The notes under the pieces are model-generated. The model made no database searches. It was not told the origin of the DNA and saw only the letters and a list, made by a program, of their open reading frames with translations. A program made the translations under genes and the position numbers. Positions 55,521 to 64,000 of a DNA stretch of 64,000 nucleotides are shown piece by piece (position 1 is the stretch's first letter; each line of letters starts with the position of its first letter). Origin of the DNA: an uncultured Bacteroidaceae bacterium (GTDB taxonomy: Bacteria > Bacteroidota > Bacteroidia > Bacteroidales > Bacteroidaceae); the NCBI GenBank assembly GCA_905236065.1, contig CAJONZ010000087.1, positions 1 through 64,000 of the forward strand, given 5' to 3'.

Positions 55521-57683
55521 ATGGGAAACAGACAGAAATGGGCGCTTGGCCTTTGGCTGGTGTTTGTTTGTGCGTTTGCTCAAAACCAGAAACGTACGGA
55601 CGTAAACCTGCAGGAGGTGGTGGTGACGGGCACGGGTACGCAGCATTTGTTGAAAGACGCACCTGTGCAGACGGAGGTCATCAGCCATCGCCAGCTACAG
55701 CAATATGCGGGACGAAGCATTGAGGACATTCTTTCAGGGCTGACTTCCAGCTTCGATTTCAATGAGAATGACATGGGGTCGCACTTGCAAATGAACGGTC
55801 TCGGCAACAGCTATGTGCTCATCTTGATTGACGGTCGCCGTCTGCATGGGGATAATGGCGGAGAGAACGACCTCTCACTCATCGACCCGCAGAATATAGA
55901 GCGGATAGAGGTGGTGAAAGGAGCGTCTTCGGCCCTCTATGGTAGCGATGCCATAGCCGGTGTCATCAACATCATCACCCGACGGCACACCAGCCAAGGA
56001 CTGATGCTGGAGAATACAAGTCGTGTGGGCAGTTATGGCGATGTGCGGCAACACAATGGCCTGGCCTTGAACTACGGAAGGGTATCAAGCTACACGAATT
56101 TCCAGTTGCAACACAGCGACGGGTGGCAGAACACATCCGAAGAGGCTCCCTCGCAGACGGAGTATCACATTACCGATTCGCGGAACCAGACGGTGAACCG
56201 ACATACCAATTGGCAGGTGGCCGAACGCTTGACCTATCAGCCGACGCGCCAGCTTGAGTTTTATGCCGACGGAAGTCTTTACCGCAAACGCATTTACCGC
56301 CCCTGCGGGCATCATCGGGGCGTCGATGTGAAGACTTACGACCTGCAATACAACAACGCCTCGCTCTCGGCGGGTGGCAAGTGGAAAATCAATGACGACA
56401 ACTTCATCACGCTCGATGCGGACTGGAAGCGCCATGCCTACAACTATGCCTACACGGACACGACCCTGACGGACGGCTACATCAAGGGGCGCTTTACCAA
56501 CTACTATCCTTATTTCCCAGGTGACAGGGAGTTGCAGAGTGACCAGCGTTTGGTCAACGTTTTGCTGAAGGGGGTTTTCTCGCTCCCTTACGAGCAACGT
56601 CTCAGCGCGGGTTTTGAATACCGCTACGACTGGTTGAAAGCACCGATGCGGGTGGCTGATGGCAAGGCCACGGACAACACCGAGGCACTCTACGTGCAGG
56701 ACGAGTTCTCACTGCTTTCGCCACTTTACCTCACCGCCGGTCTGCGCCTCACTCGTAATGAGGGCTTCGGCACTCGTCTCACCCCCAAGGTTTCGGCCAT
56801 GCTGAAATTAGGCGATTTCCGCATCCGTGCCACATGGAGCCAAGGCTACAAGACCCCCACACCCAAGGAACTCCATTATCAATACGTCCGCAACATGAAC
56901 GGAGTCTATCTCTACCTTGGCAACGAGAACCTGAAGGCACAAACCTCCAACTACTTCGGCTTGAGTGGCGAATATAGTATCGGGCATCTGACGCTGACCG
57001 TCGCCCCCTATTATAATAAGGTGGAAAACATGATTGCCTTGGTCACCATTCCCACCCGTGAGGCTCCGGGCAGCCTGCTTACGAAATACGACCCCATCCG
57101 GGTGCGTCAGTATCAGAACATCGAGGACGCCAAGACGTGGGGCGTGGATGTCACCGTGCGCTACCAGTCCCGCCACTTCACTGTGGGAGGCTCCTACAGC
57201 TACCTTGACACTGAGGCCAACCAATATAGTTCCGAGGACGAGAAGCAGGCAAAGAAAAAAAGAAAGGAGGAACAGGCCACCGAGCCAGCCATGCGGCGGG
57301 TGACCATCGACGGCATGGCTCACCACAAGGCCAACGTGTATGTCACTTGGAACCATGATTTCTCCAAGTGTTACCAGTTGGGCGTGGGACTCTACGGACG
57401 CTTCTCCTCCAAACGCTACTATCAGATTGACGGCGACGGCAAGGGCTATCAGCTGTGGCGCCTCTCGACCACCCACCAGTTTGGCGAGCATTTCCGCTTG
57501 GAGGCTGGCGTAGATAACCTCTTCAACTATGTCGATCGTACCCCCCACGGTCTGCACCTCGGCACGACGACGCCAGGTCGCACCTTCTACACCTCGCTGA
57601 CCGTGCGTCTCAACAAAGGCAAGAAACTTACCAACAAATATAAGTCTAACTTTAAATCAAACCAAAACGATGAACAAGATTAA
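55521..57683 (+). CDS. TonB-dependent outer-membrane receptor, BtuB-like
   Basis: Riboswitch-linked; VNLQEVVVTGTGTQHLLKDAPVQTEVISHRQLQQYAGRSIEDILSGL plug; ASSALYGSDAIAGVINIITRR; start at 55521 (ORF-track start 55470 is a TTG inside the riboswitch tail). Confidence 0.9.
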   Translation: MGNRQKWALGLWLVFVCAFAQNQKRTDVNLQEVVVTGTGTQHLLKDAPVQTEVISHRQLQQYAGRSIEDILSGLTSSFDFNENDMGSHLQMNGLGNSYVLILIDGRRLHGDNGGENDLSLIDPQNIERIEVVKGASSALYGSDAIAGVINIITRRHTSQGLMLENTSRVGSYGDVRQHNGLALNYGRVSSYTNFQLQHSDGWQNTSEEAPSQTEYHITDSRNQTVNRHTNWQVAERLTYQPTRQLEFYADGSLYRKRIYRPCGHHRGVDVKTYDLQYNNASLSAGGKWKINDDNFITLDADWKRHAYNYAYTDTTLTDGYIKGRFTNYYPYFPGDRELQSDQRLVNVLLKGVFSLPYEQRLSAGFEYRYDWLKAPMRVADGKATDNTEALYVQDEFSLLSPLYLTAGLRLTRNEGFGTRLTPKVSAMLKLGDFRIRATWSQGYKTPTPKELHYQYVRNMNGVYLYLGNENLKAQTSNYFGLSGEYSIGHLTLTVAPYYNKVENMIALVTIPTREAPGSLLTKYDPIRVRQYQNIEDAKTWGVDVTVRYQSRHFTVGGSYSYLDTEANQYSSEDEKQAKKKRKEEQATEPAMRRVTIDGMAHHKANVYVTWNHDFSKCYQLGVGLYGRFSSKRYYQIDGDGKGYQLWRLSTTHQFGEHFRLEAGVDNLFNYVDRTPHGLHLGTTTPGRTFYTSLTVRLNKGKKLTNKYKSNFKSNQNDEQD

Positions 57684-58875
57684 GAATCTGATGCTGGGTC
57701 TGGCGACCCTCATCCTCTGTGCAGCAGTCACAGCTTGTAGTAAAGATGACAAAGAGAACAACAGCGCCAACGGCGGAGCGAACGAACCAGCTTCACGCTT
57801 CGAGCAGTATCAGCAGGCTGTCAACAACATTGTCAACAGTCAGAAAAGGAGCGACAAAGTCATTCTTCTCGTAGCCTTTGGTTCTACCTGGGAGCAGGCC
57901 TACGACACCTTCGACAAGGTAATCGATGACTACAAGAAAGATTTAAGATTTCAGGGCTGGGATGTCTTTCTCTCCTTCTCCTCGGCCATCTGTATCAACA
58001 ATGCCCGTGCGGGTGAGAATGTGGCTCCAAAGGATTTCTACGACCCCGAGCACTTCCTCACGGCTATCGGTAAGGCTGGCTACAAGAAGATTGTCGTACA
58101 GTCACTGCAAGTCATCCCCGGCGAGGAATACCGCCGTGTGCGTGACAGCTACGTGAAAGACTTCATGAACAACCGTAACGGCGACTTCACCGATGCTTAC
58201 ATGAAGAGCATCGACCGTCAGGTCGCTATCGGCACTCCGCTTATGGCTGAGGAGAGCGACGCACAGACGCTGGCCACCACCCTGAACGACGAACCCGATG
58301 TGCAGGCTGCCGTCCAGCAGGGCATCGTCGCCTTCATGGGTCACGGTAATCCTGTGGGCTACGACTACTATGGCGGCAACATCCGCTACCTGCAGTTGGA
58401 GAAGTACCTCCGTGCTATTCCTACAGTTGGACAGAACTACTACGTAGGTACTGTTGATATGGCCGACACTTATGCTGAGAACGTACTTGAGCACATCGCA
58501 GGTGGTACCTTCACCTACCAGGTTGGTTCTCTGGCTGAGACCGTCACCTATCCTACAAACAATGCAACCCAAGCCCAGCTCTTCGTGCTGATGTCCATTG
58601 CCGGTGACCATGCCCACAACGACATGGCCGATCCCGAGGACCCTGAAAGTTGGTTCAGCCTCTTCAATGCGGCTGGCATCACCACAAAGGCAGAAGAAAC
58701 CAATTTCACTGAAATCTGCTGGAAGAATTACGATCCCACTCAGGAAGGCTACATTCCCGGTCTCGCCGAGCGTTCTGCCGTTCGTGCATTGTGGATGAAA
58801 CACACATGGAATGCTATTATGACCCTCGGTACTGATAAGGCACTTTCCACACCTACAACGGAACCAGCTGAATAA
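57670..58875 (+). CDS. Lipoprotein CbiK-type chelatase-fold protein (sirohydrochlorin cobaltochelatase or IhtB-like)
   Basis: Lipobox AVTAC; KVILLVAFGSTWEQAYDTFDKVIDDYKK; VVQSLQVIPGEEYRRVRD; VAFMGHGNPVGYDYYGGN; SIAGDHAHNDMADPEDPESW. Confidence 0.85.
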   Translation: MNKIKNLMLGLATLILCAAVTACSKDDKENNSANGGANEPASRFEQYQQAVNNIVNSQKRSDKVILLVAFGSTWEQAYDTFDKVIDDYKKDLRFQGWDVFLSFSSAICINNARAGENVAPKDFYDPEHFLTAIGKAGYKKIVVQSLQVIPGEEYRRVRDSYVKDFMNNRNGDFTDAYMKSIDRQVAIGTPLMAEESDAQTLATTLNDEPDVQAAVQQGIVAFMGHGNPVGYDYYGGNIRYLQLEKYLRAIPTVGQNYYVGTVDMADTYAENVLEHIAGGTFTYQVGSLAETVTYPTNNATQAQLFVLMSIAGDHAHNDMADPEDPESWFSLFNAAGITTKAEETNFTEICWKNYDPTQEGYIPGLAERSAVRALWMKHTWNAIMTLGTDKALSTPTTEPAE

Positions 58876-58886
58876 TAACGCAATCC

Positions 58887-60995
58887 ATGAAGCTATTCAT
58901 ACGCACGATGTGCCTTATGGCAGCACTCTCTTCCTTGGAGGGTGCTGCCTTTGCGCAAATCCACACACCGATTGAAGCGCAAGAGCGTACCACCTCTGAA
59001 CGGAATCTCACCTCTTCCCCCTCACCTCTCCCCTCCCAAACCCTGAACCCCGTGGTCGTTACGGGTTCGGGCCATCACCAACGCCTGAAGAGTACGGCCA
59101 CGCCCGTCCATGTCCTGACGGCACAGGAGATTCATGAGCAAGGCATCACGAACTTCGGCGACGCACTGACACGAATGCTGCCCCAGGTGTCCATGGCTCC
59201 CAACTCCATGGGGTCGTTTCTCCGCCTGAACGGACTCGGCAACAAATACATCCTCATCCTCATCAACGGACAGAAACTGTCGGGCGACATTTCCAACAAC
59301 GTTGAGCTTTCCCGCGTGAACATGGCCCGTGTCAAACGGATTGAGATTCTGGACGGTGCCGCCTCTTCGCTCTATGGTAGCGATGCCATCGGCGGTGTCA
59401 TCAACATCATCACCGACCAGCCCACGCAGCAATTGATCGGCCTGACCAGCGACACAAGGGTCTCGGGGCATGGCCAACTCACGGAGGCCGTCACGCTCGA
59501 CATCTACAAAAGCGGCTTCGGCTCCTATACGTCCTATACCCACGACCGTGCCGACAGCTACCAGAATACGGATTTGGAATATAAGAAGGACTCGGAGACG
59601 GAGACGCAGCGGACGATTGCCCCGCTCTTTACAGGCTACCGTTCCCATGTCCTGGGACAGAAATTCACCTATTCCGCCGGGAAGCACTGGGCACTGAATG
59701 CCGGACTGGACTATTCCGACAAGCTGACCGACCGTCCCGAAACCCATCCCGACCTGCCGGGAGGCACTGACTACGAAATGCGCTACAAGGGGCTTCGTTG
59801 GACGGCTGGCGGCATCTACAAATTCTCGGCAAAGAACTCCTTGCAGGCCACCTTCACCGGCGACCGTTTCCGCTATGGCAAGGAGTATGACGTGGCCACC
59901 AAGACGAATGCCATAGGCGACTACGTGCAGTCGAAGGAGCAACGCACCCTGGAAGGCGACCTGAAGGCCATCCTCTCCCTCGTGGAGGGCGGTACCACCA
60001 TTTTTGGTGCCAATGGGCGGAAGGACTGGCTGACGGCCACTTCTGGCGACATCGACCAGCATGTCTATACCCTCGCTGCCTATGCCCAGCACGAACAGCG
60101 GTTCCTGCGCTGCATGACGGCGACCCTTGGTCTGCGCTACACCAACCACGAGACTTTTGGCAGCCAGCTGACCCCAAAAGCCGTGCTGATGGCTTCCCCT
60201 GGCGACTTCCGTCTGCGAGCCACCTATTCCGCAGGTTTCCGCGCTCCGGGGCTTGACGAAATCTACTATCGCTACTTCTCCGTCAACCGAGGGAAGGCGC
60301 AAATCATTTTCGGAAACCGCGACCTCAAGCCTGAGCGCAGCCATTACGTCTCGCTGAATGCCGAATACCGCAGCGATGCCGTGGCCGTGAGCCTTACGGG
60401 ATTCATCAACCGCATCAACAACATGGTGGTGCGGCAGGACATCCCCGTCGATGAGGCTTCACGCACTGCGCTCCGTCAGGAGTTTCCCGAAATGACAGAA
60501 CGGCAGGCCGACAAGCTCGAACGCTATTCCCACTATCAGAACAGCGACCTTGGCGATGTCAAGGGACTGCAAGTCAACGTCTCTGCAAACATCTTCAGGG
60601 GCTTCAACCTCTCGGCTAATTACGCCTACACCTACGCCCGTACCAAGACTGGTGGCGAGTGGGTCACGATGGAGCGCAGCATCCGCAACGTTGCCACGAT
60701 TGCTGCCAACTGGCACCACACTTGGGGAGCTTACAGCCTTCACGTCAACCTCAACGGACGGTTGCAGTCGGAAACCTATTACACCGCCTACGAGGATGCC
60801 CCTGGCTTCGGTATCTGGAATCTCAACACCACCCATACCTTCCGTGCCTGCAAATGGGCTGTCATAGAGCCCTCCATCGGCATCGACAACCTGTTCGACC
60901 GCGTGGATCGTCGCATCGACTCTGCCAACCGCAAATATGCCCTCTACTCCCCTGGCCGTATGCTTGTGGCCGGCTTGAGGATACAATTTAAATAA
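58887..60995 (+). CDS. TonB-dependent outer-membrane receptor (second, paralogous)
   Basis: NPVVVTGSGHHQRLKSTATPVHVLTAQEI; GAASSLYGSDAIGGVINIITDQ; C-terminal YSPGRMLVAGLRIQFK. Confidence 0.9.
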   Translation: MKLFIRTMCLMAALSSLEGAAFAQIHTPIEAQERTTSERNLTSSPSPLPSQTLNPVVVTGSGHHQRLKSTATPVHVLTAQEIHEQGITNFGDALTRMLPQVSMAPNSMGSFLRLNGLGNKYILILINGQKLSGDISNNVELSRVNMARVKRIEILDGAASSLYGSDAIGGVINIITDQPTQQLIGLTSDTRVSGHGQLTEAVTLDIYKSGFGSYTSYTHDRADSYQNTDLEYKKDSETETQRTIAPLFTGYRSHVLGQKFTYSAGKHWALNAGLDYSDKLTDRPETHPDLPGGTDYEMRYKGLRWTAGGIYKFSAKNSLQATFTGDRFRYGKEYDVATKTNAIGDYVQSKEQRTLEGDLKAILSLVEGGTTIFGANGRKDWLTATSGDIDQHVYTLAAYAQHEQRFLRCMTATLGLRYTNHETFGSQLTPKAVLMASPGDFRLRATYSAGFRAPGLDEIYYRYFSVNRGKAQIIFGNRDLKPERSHYVSLNAEYRSDAVAVSLTGFINRINNMVVRQDIPVDEASRTALRQEFPEMTERQADKLERYSHYQNSDLGDVKGLQVNVSANIFRGFNLSANYAYTYARTKTGGEWVTMERSIRNVATIAANWHHTWGAYSLHVNLNGRLQSETYYTAYEDAPGFGIWNLNTTHTFRACKWAVIEPSIGIDNLFDRVDRRIDSANRKYALYSPGRMLVAGLRIQFK

Positions 60996-61028
60996 TCATT
61001 GTTTCTCGGACAAAACGGATAGATGTAA

Positions 61029-61072
61029 TCCGCCGGGTCTCCTTGCAGAGGCTCGGCGGATAAATCTTTTTT
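61029..61072 (+). terminator. Rho-independent terminator after the second TonB receptor
   Basis: tccgccgggtctc ... gaggctcggcgga hairpin followed by taaatctttttt. Confidence 0.7.
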
Positions 61073-61078
61073 GGGGGA

Positions 61079-61245
61079 TTAGTCGTGCATGTTCTGTGCA
61101 TGGCAAGCATCAATCACCTTTATAGTGTCCCCCTCTATCGTGTAGGCATAGTACCATTTGTCGGTGTTCGCCATGTGGTAGTCCGCCCATCGGCTGATGG
61201 TGGGGCGGCGGTGCGCTTGGTGTAGAAGTACTTATACTGCTGCAT
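61079..61245 (-). pseudogene. Possible frameshifted small toxin-like ORF partner of 61232..61495
   Basis: MQQYKYFYTKRTAAPP in one frame continues as TISRWADYHMANTDKWYYAYTIEGDTIKVIDACHAQNMHD* in another; length 167 nt is not a multiple of 3. Confidence 0.45.
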
Positions 61246-61495
61246 CTTCGTAGATAGCCTTGATGTCCTTCATCGTCAGTTCGTATGCCTCTTCGGGGGT
61301 ATAAAGTTCCTTGTCCATGTCGGGGAACTCCTCCTCCTGCGGTATGTCAGCCAGCGGTTTCGTCCTTATGGGTTTCACGCTCTCCATGAGCATCGTCACC
61401 AACTGTAGTTTTTGGTTGTCATCCAAATCCTTCACCAGCCCCCAGTAGTGTGTGATGGGACGAGTGGTGCGTCTTCTTGTTGTTATAGCTGCCAT
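61232..61495 (-). CDS. Small hypothetical protein, antitoxin-like position
   Basis: 87 aa; its 3' end overlaps the ATG of the downstream degenerate ORF by 14 nt. Confidence 0.5.
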   Translation of the reverse strand: MAAITTRRRTTRPITHYWGLVKDLDDNQKLQLVTMLMESVKPIRTKPLADIPQEEEFPDMDKELYTPEEAYELTMKDIKAIYEDAAV

Positions 61496-61691
61496 AGTCG
61501 TTGTTGTCTATGTGAATACGGCTGCAAATATACATGAATTTTCTCAGACGCAAGCCGGTCTAATAAAGATTTTTCATTTTCTTTAGAGGAATGGTACAAC
61601 TTTTTTGGAATTACACTGCAAAAATTCGCTATTTTTTTAGGCTCACCCATCATTTGGCTCGGTTTCTGGCAGTACGCAGGACTTTTGCTGC

Positions 61692-61755
61692 GATGACGCA
61701 GAACTCTATTCGTCAGTAGAGTACTGCGTGAAATCGAGTAGAGTACTGCGTCATC
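61692..61755. repeat. Imperfect inverted repeat with nested tagagtactgcgt direct repeats
   Basis: gatgacgcagaactcta (61692..61708) / tagagtactgcgtcatc (61739..61755), one mismatch. Confidence 0.7.
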
Positions 61756-61791
61756 TCCGATAGAGTTCAGCGTGATTTTAGCGTTTTATTA

Positions 61792-61832
61792 TTTCTACGG
61801 AGCCCTCCTTTTCCTCCTTGGCTCCGTAGAAA
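61792..61832. repeat. Perfect 13-bp inverted repeat, stem-loop
   Basis: tttctacggagcc (61792..61804) / ggctccgtagaaa (61820..61832), 15-nt pyrimidine loop. Confidence 0.8.
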
Positions 61833-61934
61833 AATTGTTACGCAGAAAGAGGGCAATCGCGGATAGCCATGAAAAGCTTTACGTCTGCCTGAGGAACAGT
61901 TTCAGGGTGAAACAGGAAAGTTTTTGGGCTTTGC

Positions 61935-61966
61935 TTTGGTGGTTTGGCGGAAGTGGCGTAATTTTG
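61935..61966 (+). promoter_or_regulatory. Bacteroidetes-type promoter for metF-metH
   Basis: TTTG (61935) - 20 nt - TAATTTTG (61959..61966), matching TTTG-N19-21-TAnnTTTG. Confidence 0.6.
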
Positions 61967-61990
61967 CAGAGGAAAAATAAATAAAAGAAA

Positions 61991-62947
61991 ATGAGAAGTG
62001 TAACAGAAATCTTGCAGCAGACGGACAGGACGCTTTTTTCGTTTGAGGTGCTGCCGCCGTTGCGAGGAAAAAGCATAGAACAAATTTACGGCACGATTGA
62101 CCGCCTACTGCCGTTTGATCCTGCGTTCATTGAAGTGACAACCCATCGTTCGGACTTTGTCTATAAGGAAGTGGGCAACGGGCAATACCAGCGGGTGGAG
62201 GAGCGACTGCGTCCGGGCACCGTGGCCATTGCCTACGCCATCCGGCAGAAGTACGACGTGCCAGTGGTGCCACACGTGATTTGCAGTGGCTACAGCCAGC
62301 AGGAGACGGAGTACGAGCTTTTGGATCTTTCGTTCCTGGATTTGAAGGACTTGCTCGTGCTGCGGGGCGACAAGTCGAAGCAGGATGCGCGTTTCATTCC
62401 GAAGGAGGGCGGCCTGCGGTATGCCTCGGAGCTGTGCGAACAGATTAACCGCTTCAACCAGGGGCTGTTGCTCTTCGGTGAGCAGCATGAGCTGTGTGGG
62501 GAACGTCCCTTCAGCTACGGCGTGGCAGGCTACCCGGAGAAGCATGAGGAGGCCATGAGCATGGCCAGCGACCTGCGGGCCCTGAAGCGCAAGGTGGAAC
62601 TGGGTGCGGGCTATGTCGTCACGCAGATGTTTTTCGACAACGAGAAGTATTTCCAGTTTGTGGAACGGTGTCGTGAGGCGGGCATCAACGTGCCCATCGT
62701 GCCTGGCCTGAAGCCACTGGGCACCCTGAACCACTGCACGGCATTGCCCCGCACGTTCAGGGTCGATTTCCCCGAGGAACTGGCCAACCGCCTGGAGAAG
62801 TGCCGGACGAACGAGGACGTGAAAGCCGTGGGCACGGAGTGGTGCATCCGCCAGTGCCGGGAACTGAAGAGCCGGGACGTGCCCTGCCTGCATTTCTACA
62901 CGATGAATGCTGCCACGCAGATTGAACACATTATGAAGGAAGTATGA
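61991..62947 (+). CDS. metF: Methylenetetrahydrofolate reductase
   Basis: FSFEVLPPLRGKSIEQIYGTIDRLLPFDPAFIEVTTHRSD; QMFFDNEKYFQFVERCREAGINVPIVPGLKPL. Confidence 0.95.
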   Translation: MRSVTEILQQTDRTLFSFEVLPPLRGKSIEQIYGTIDRLLPFDPAFIEVTTHRSDFVYKEVGNGQYQRVEERLRPGTVAIAYAIRQKYDVPVVPHVICSGYSQQETEYELLDLSFLDLKDLLVLRGDKSKQDARFIPKEGGLRYASELCEQINRFNQGLLLFGEQHELCGERPFSYGVAGYPEKHEEAMSMASDLRALKRKVELGAGYVVTQMFFDNEKYFQFVERCREAGINVPIVPGLKPLGTLNHCTALPRTFRVDFPEELANRLEKCRTNEDVKAVGTEWCIRQCRELKSRDVPCLHFYTMNAATQIEHIMKEV

Positions 62948-64000
62948 AAGAGACGCTAAGAGAGGCTTTGGGAAAACGGTTGCTGCTGTTGGACGGCGGG
63001 ACGGGTTCGGTGCTGATGCACGGCAATAACGACGAGCTGAACCTGACCGACCCGGAGGCCGTGAGGGGGCTGCACCGCCAATATTTGGAAGCGGGAGCCG
63101 ACATCGTGACGACCAACACGTTCAGCGGTCAGCGGATTTCGCAGCGGGAGTACCATCTGGAGGACCGGGTGCGGGAGCTGAACCTCGCCGCCGCCCGCAT
63201 TGCCCGCGAGGAGGCCGACCGCATGACCACCCTGACGCCGGAGCGTCCGCGCTACGTGTTGGGCGACGTGGGGCCGACGAACAAGATGCTGTCGATGAGC
63301 GAGGACGTGAACGACCCCGCTGCCCGCAGCATCACGTTCGACGAACTGGAAAGCGCCTACCTGGAACAGATACTGGCCCTGCTGGAGGGTGGCGTGGATG
63401 GCATCCTGGTGGAGACCATCTTCGACACGCTGAATGCGAAAGCGGCCATCTCGGCGTTTGTAAAAGCAAAAGAACAGAATCGAGCGGCGGGCCCGGAAGG
63501 CCGGCCTACGCCGGAGATTCTGCTCAGTATGACCATCAGCGACAGCAGTGGCAGGACGTTGAGCGGACAGACGGTGACGGCCTTCGTCACGTCGGTACGC
63601 CATGCCGACCCGCTTGCCGTGGGCCTGAACTGCGGGCTGGGTGCCAGCGGCATGTTAAACTACCTGCGGGAGATGGCGGCCTGCGCCCCCTGCTATGTGA
63701 GCTGTCACCCCAATGCGGGACTGCCGAACCAGACGGGTGGATACGACGACACGCCCGAAGAGATGTGTCGCCAGATGCAGGTGTTCCTGGACGAGCGGCT
63801 GACGAACATCATCGGCGGCTGCTGCGGTACGACTCCGGCTCACATTGCCGCCATGCGGCAGATGATTGATGCCTCGGAGACCGCCATCCGCCAACCCGTG
63901 AAGGCCGAGAACAAATTGCAGCTGAGTGGACTGGAACGCTTTGCCTTTGGCAAGGAGGATTTTGTCTGCGTGGGTGAGCGGTGCAACGTGGCCGGTTCGC
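62944..64000 (+). CDS. metH: Cobalamin-dependent methionine synthase, 3' end outside window
   Basis: LLLDGGTGSVLM...GADIVTTNTFSGQRISQREYHLEDRVRELN; IIGGCCGTTPAHIAAM; VGERCNVAGS; ATGA overlap with metF; open at the window edge so absent from the ORF track. Confidence 0.95.
   Translation, partial: MKETLREALGKRLLLLDGGTGSVLMHGNNDELNLTDPEAVRGLHRQYLEAGADIVTTNTFSGQRISQREYHLEDRVRELNLAAARIAREEADRMTTLTPERPRYVLGDVGPTNKMLSMSEDVNDPAARSITFDELESAYLEQILALLEGGVDGILVETIFDTLNAKAAISAFVKAKEQNRAAGPEGRPTPEILLSMTISDSSGRTLSGQTVTAFVTSVRHADPLAVGLNCGLGASGMLNYLREMAACAPCYVSCHPNAGLPNQTGGYDDTPEEMCRQMQVFLDERLTNIIGGCCGTTPAHIAAMRQMIDASETAIRQPVKAENKLQLSGLERFAFGKEDFVCVGERCNVAGS

Noticed and set aside
59022-60344. 440-aa minus ORF opposite the second TonB receptor (and 56808..57557, 35657..36838, 5355..6206)
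   Set aside because: Fully antisense to genes with clear family signatures.
61772-61984. 70-aa ORF upstream of metF
   Set aside because: Overlaps a hairpin and the metF promoter; composition and lack of motifs suggest a chance ORF.

Overview
The window is a Bacteroidales-type chromosome segment (TAnnTTTG -7 boxes, fimbrillin/Mfa genes, T9SS-like C-terminus, SusC/BtuB-era TonB receptors). Left to right it holds: (1) a minus-strand signalling/transport cluster: SLC13 permease (cut by the window edge), STAS protein, Cache-HAMP-SpoIIE phosphatase and an NMT1/THI5-like binding protein; (2) a GH8 enzyme; (3) a minus-strand surface locus in which a fimbrillin and an Mfa2-like lipoprotein precede two giant Gly-rich solenoid-like proteins (3982 and 4994 aa), with a Y1/HUH transposase-like (RAYT-like) gene packed between the giants; (4) an AAA/PD-(D/E)XK ATPase; (5) a large anaerobic cobalamin locus (cobJ-cbiC, cbiET, cbiG-cbiF, cbiJ-cbiD, cobS, cobU-cobT, cbiB, cobD, cbiP, pduO-type, split cbiA), btuF/btuC-like genes, a cobalamin riboswitch, two TonB receptors and a lipoprotein CbiK-type chelatase; (6) a TA-like remnant; (7) metF and the start of metH. 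The observations I rate highest are: the RAYT-like gene locked between two complementary giant solenoid genes; a 22-nt repeat, not a multiple of 3, inside the signal-peptide region of the 4994-aa gene; a 149-bp dispersed palindromic element present twice; spacer-type repeats that have become translated domain linkers or termini in at least five genes, notably the CobU-CobT linker; and a cbiA split into two overlapping ORFs. All calls come from reading sequence and translations; no database search was run.
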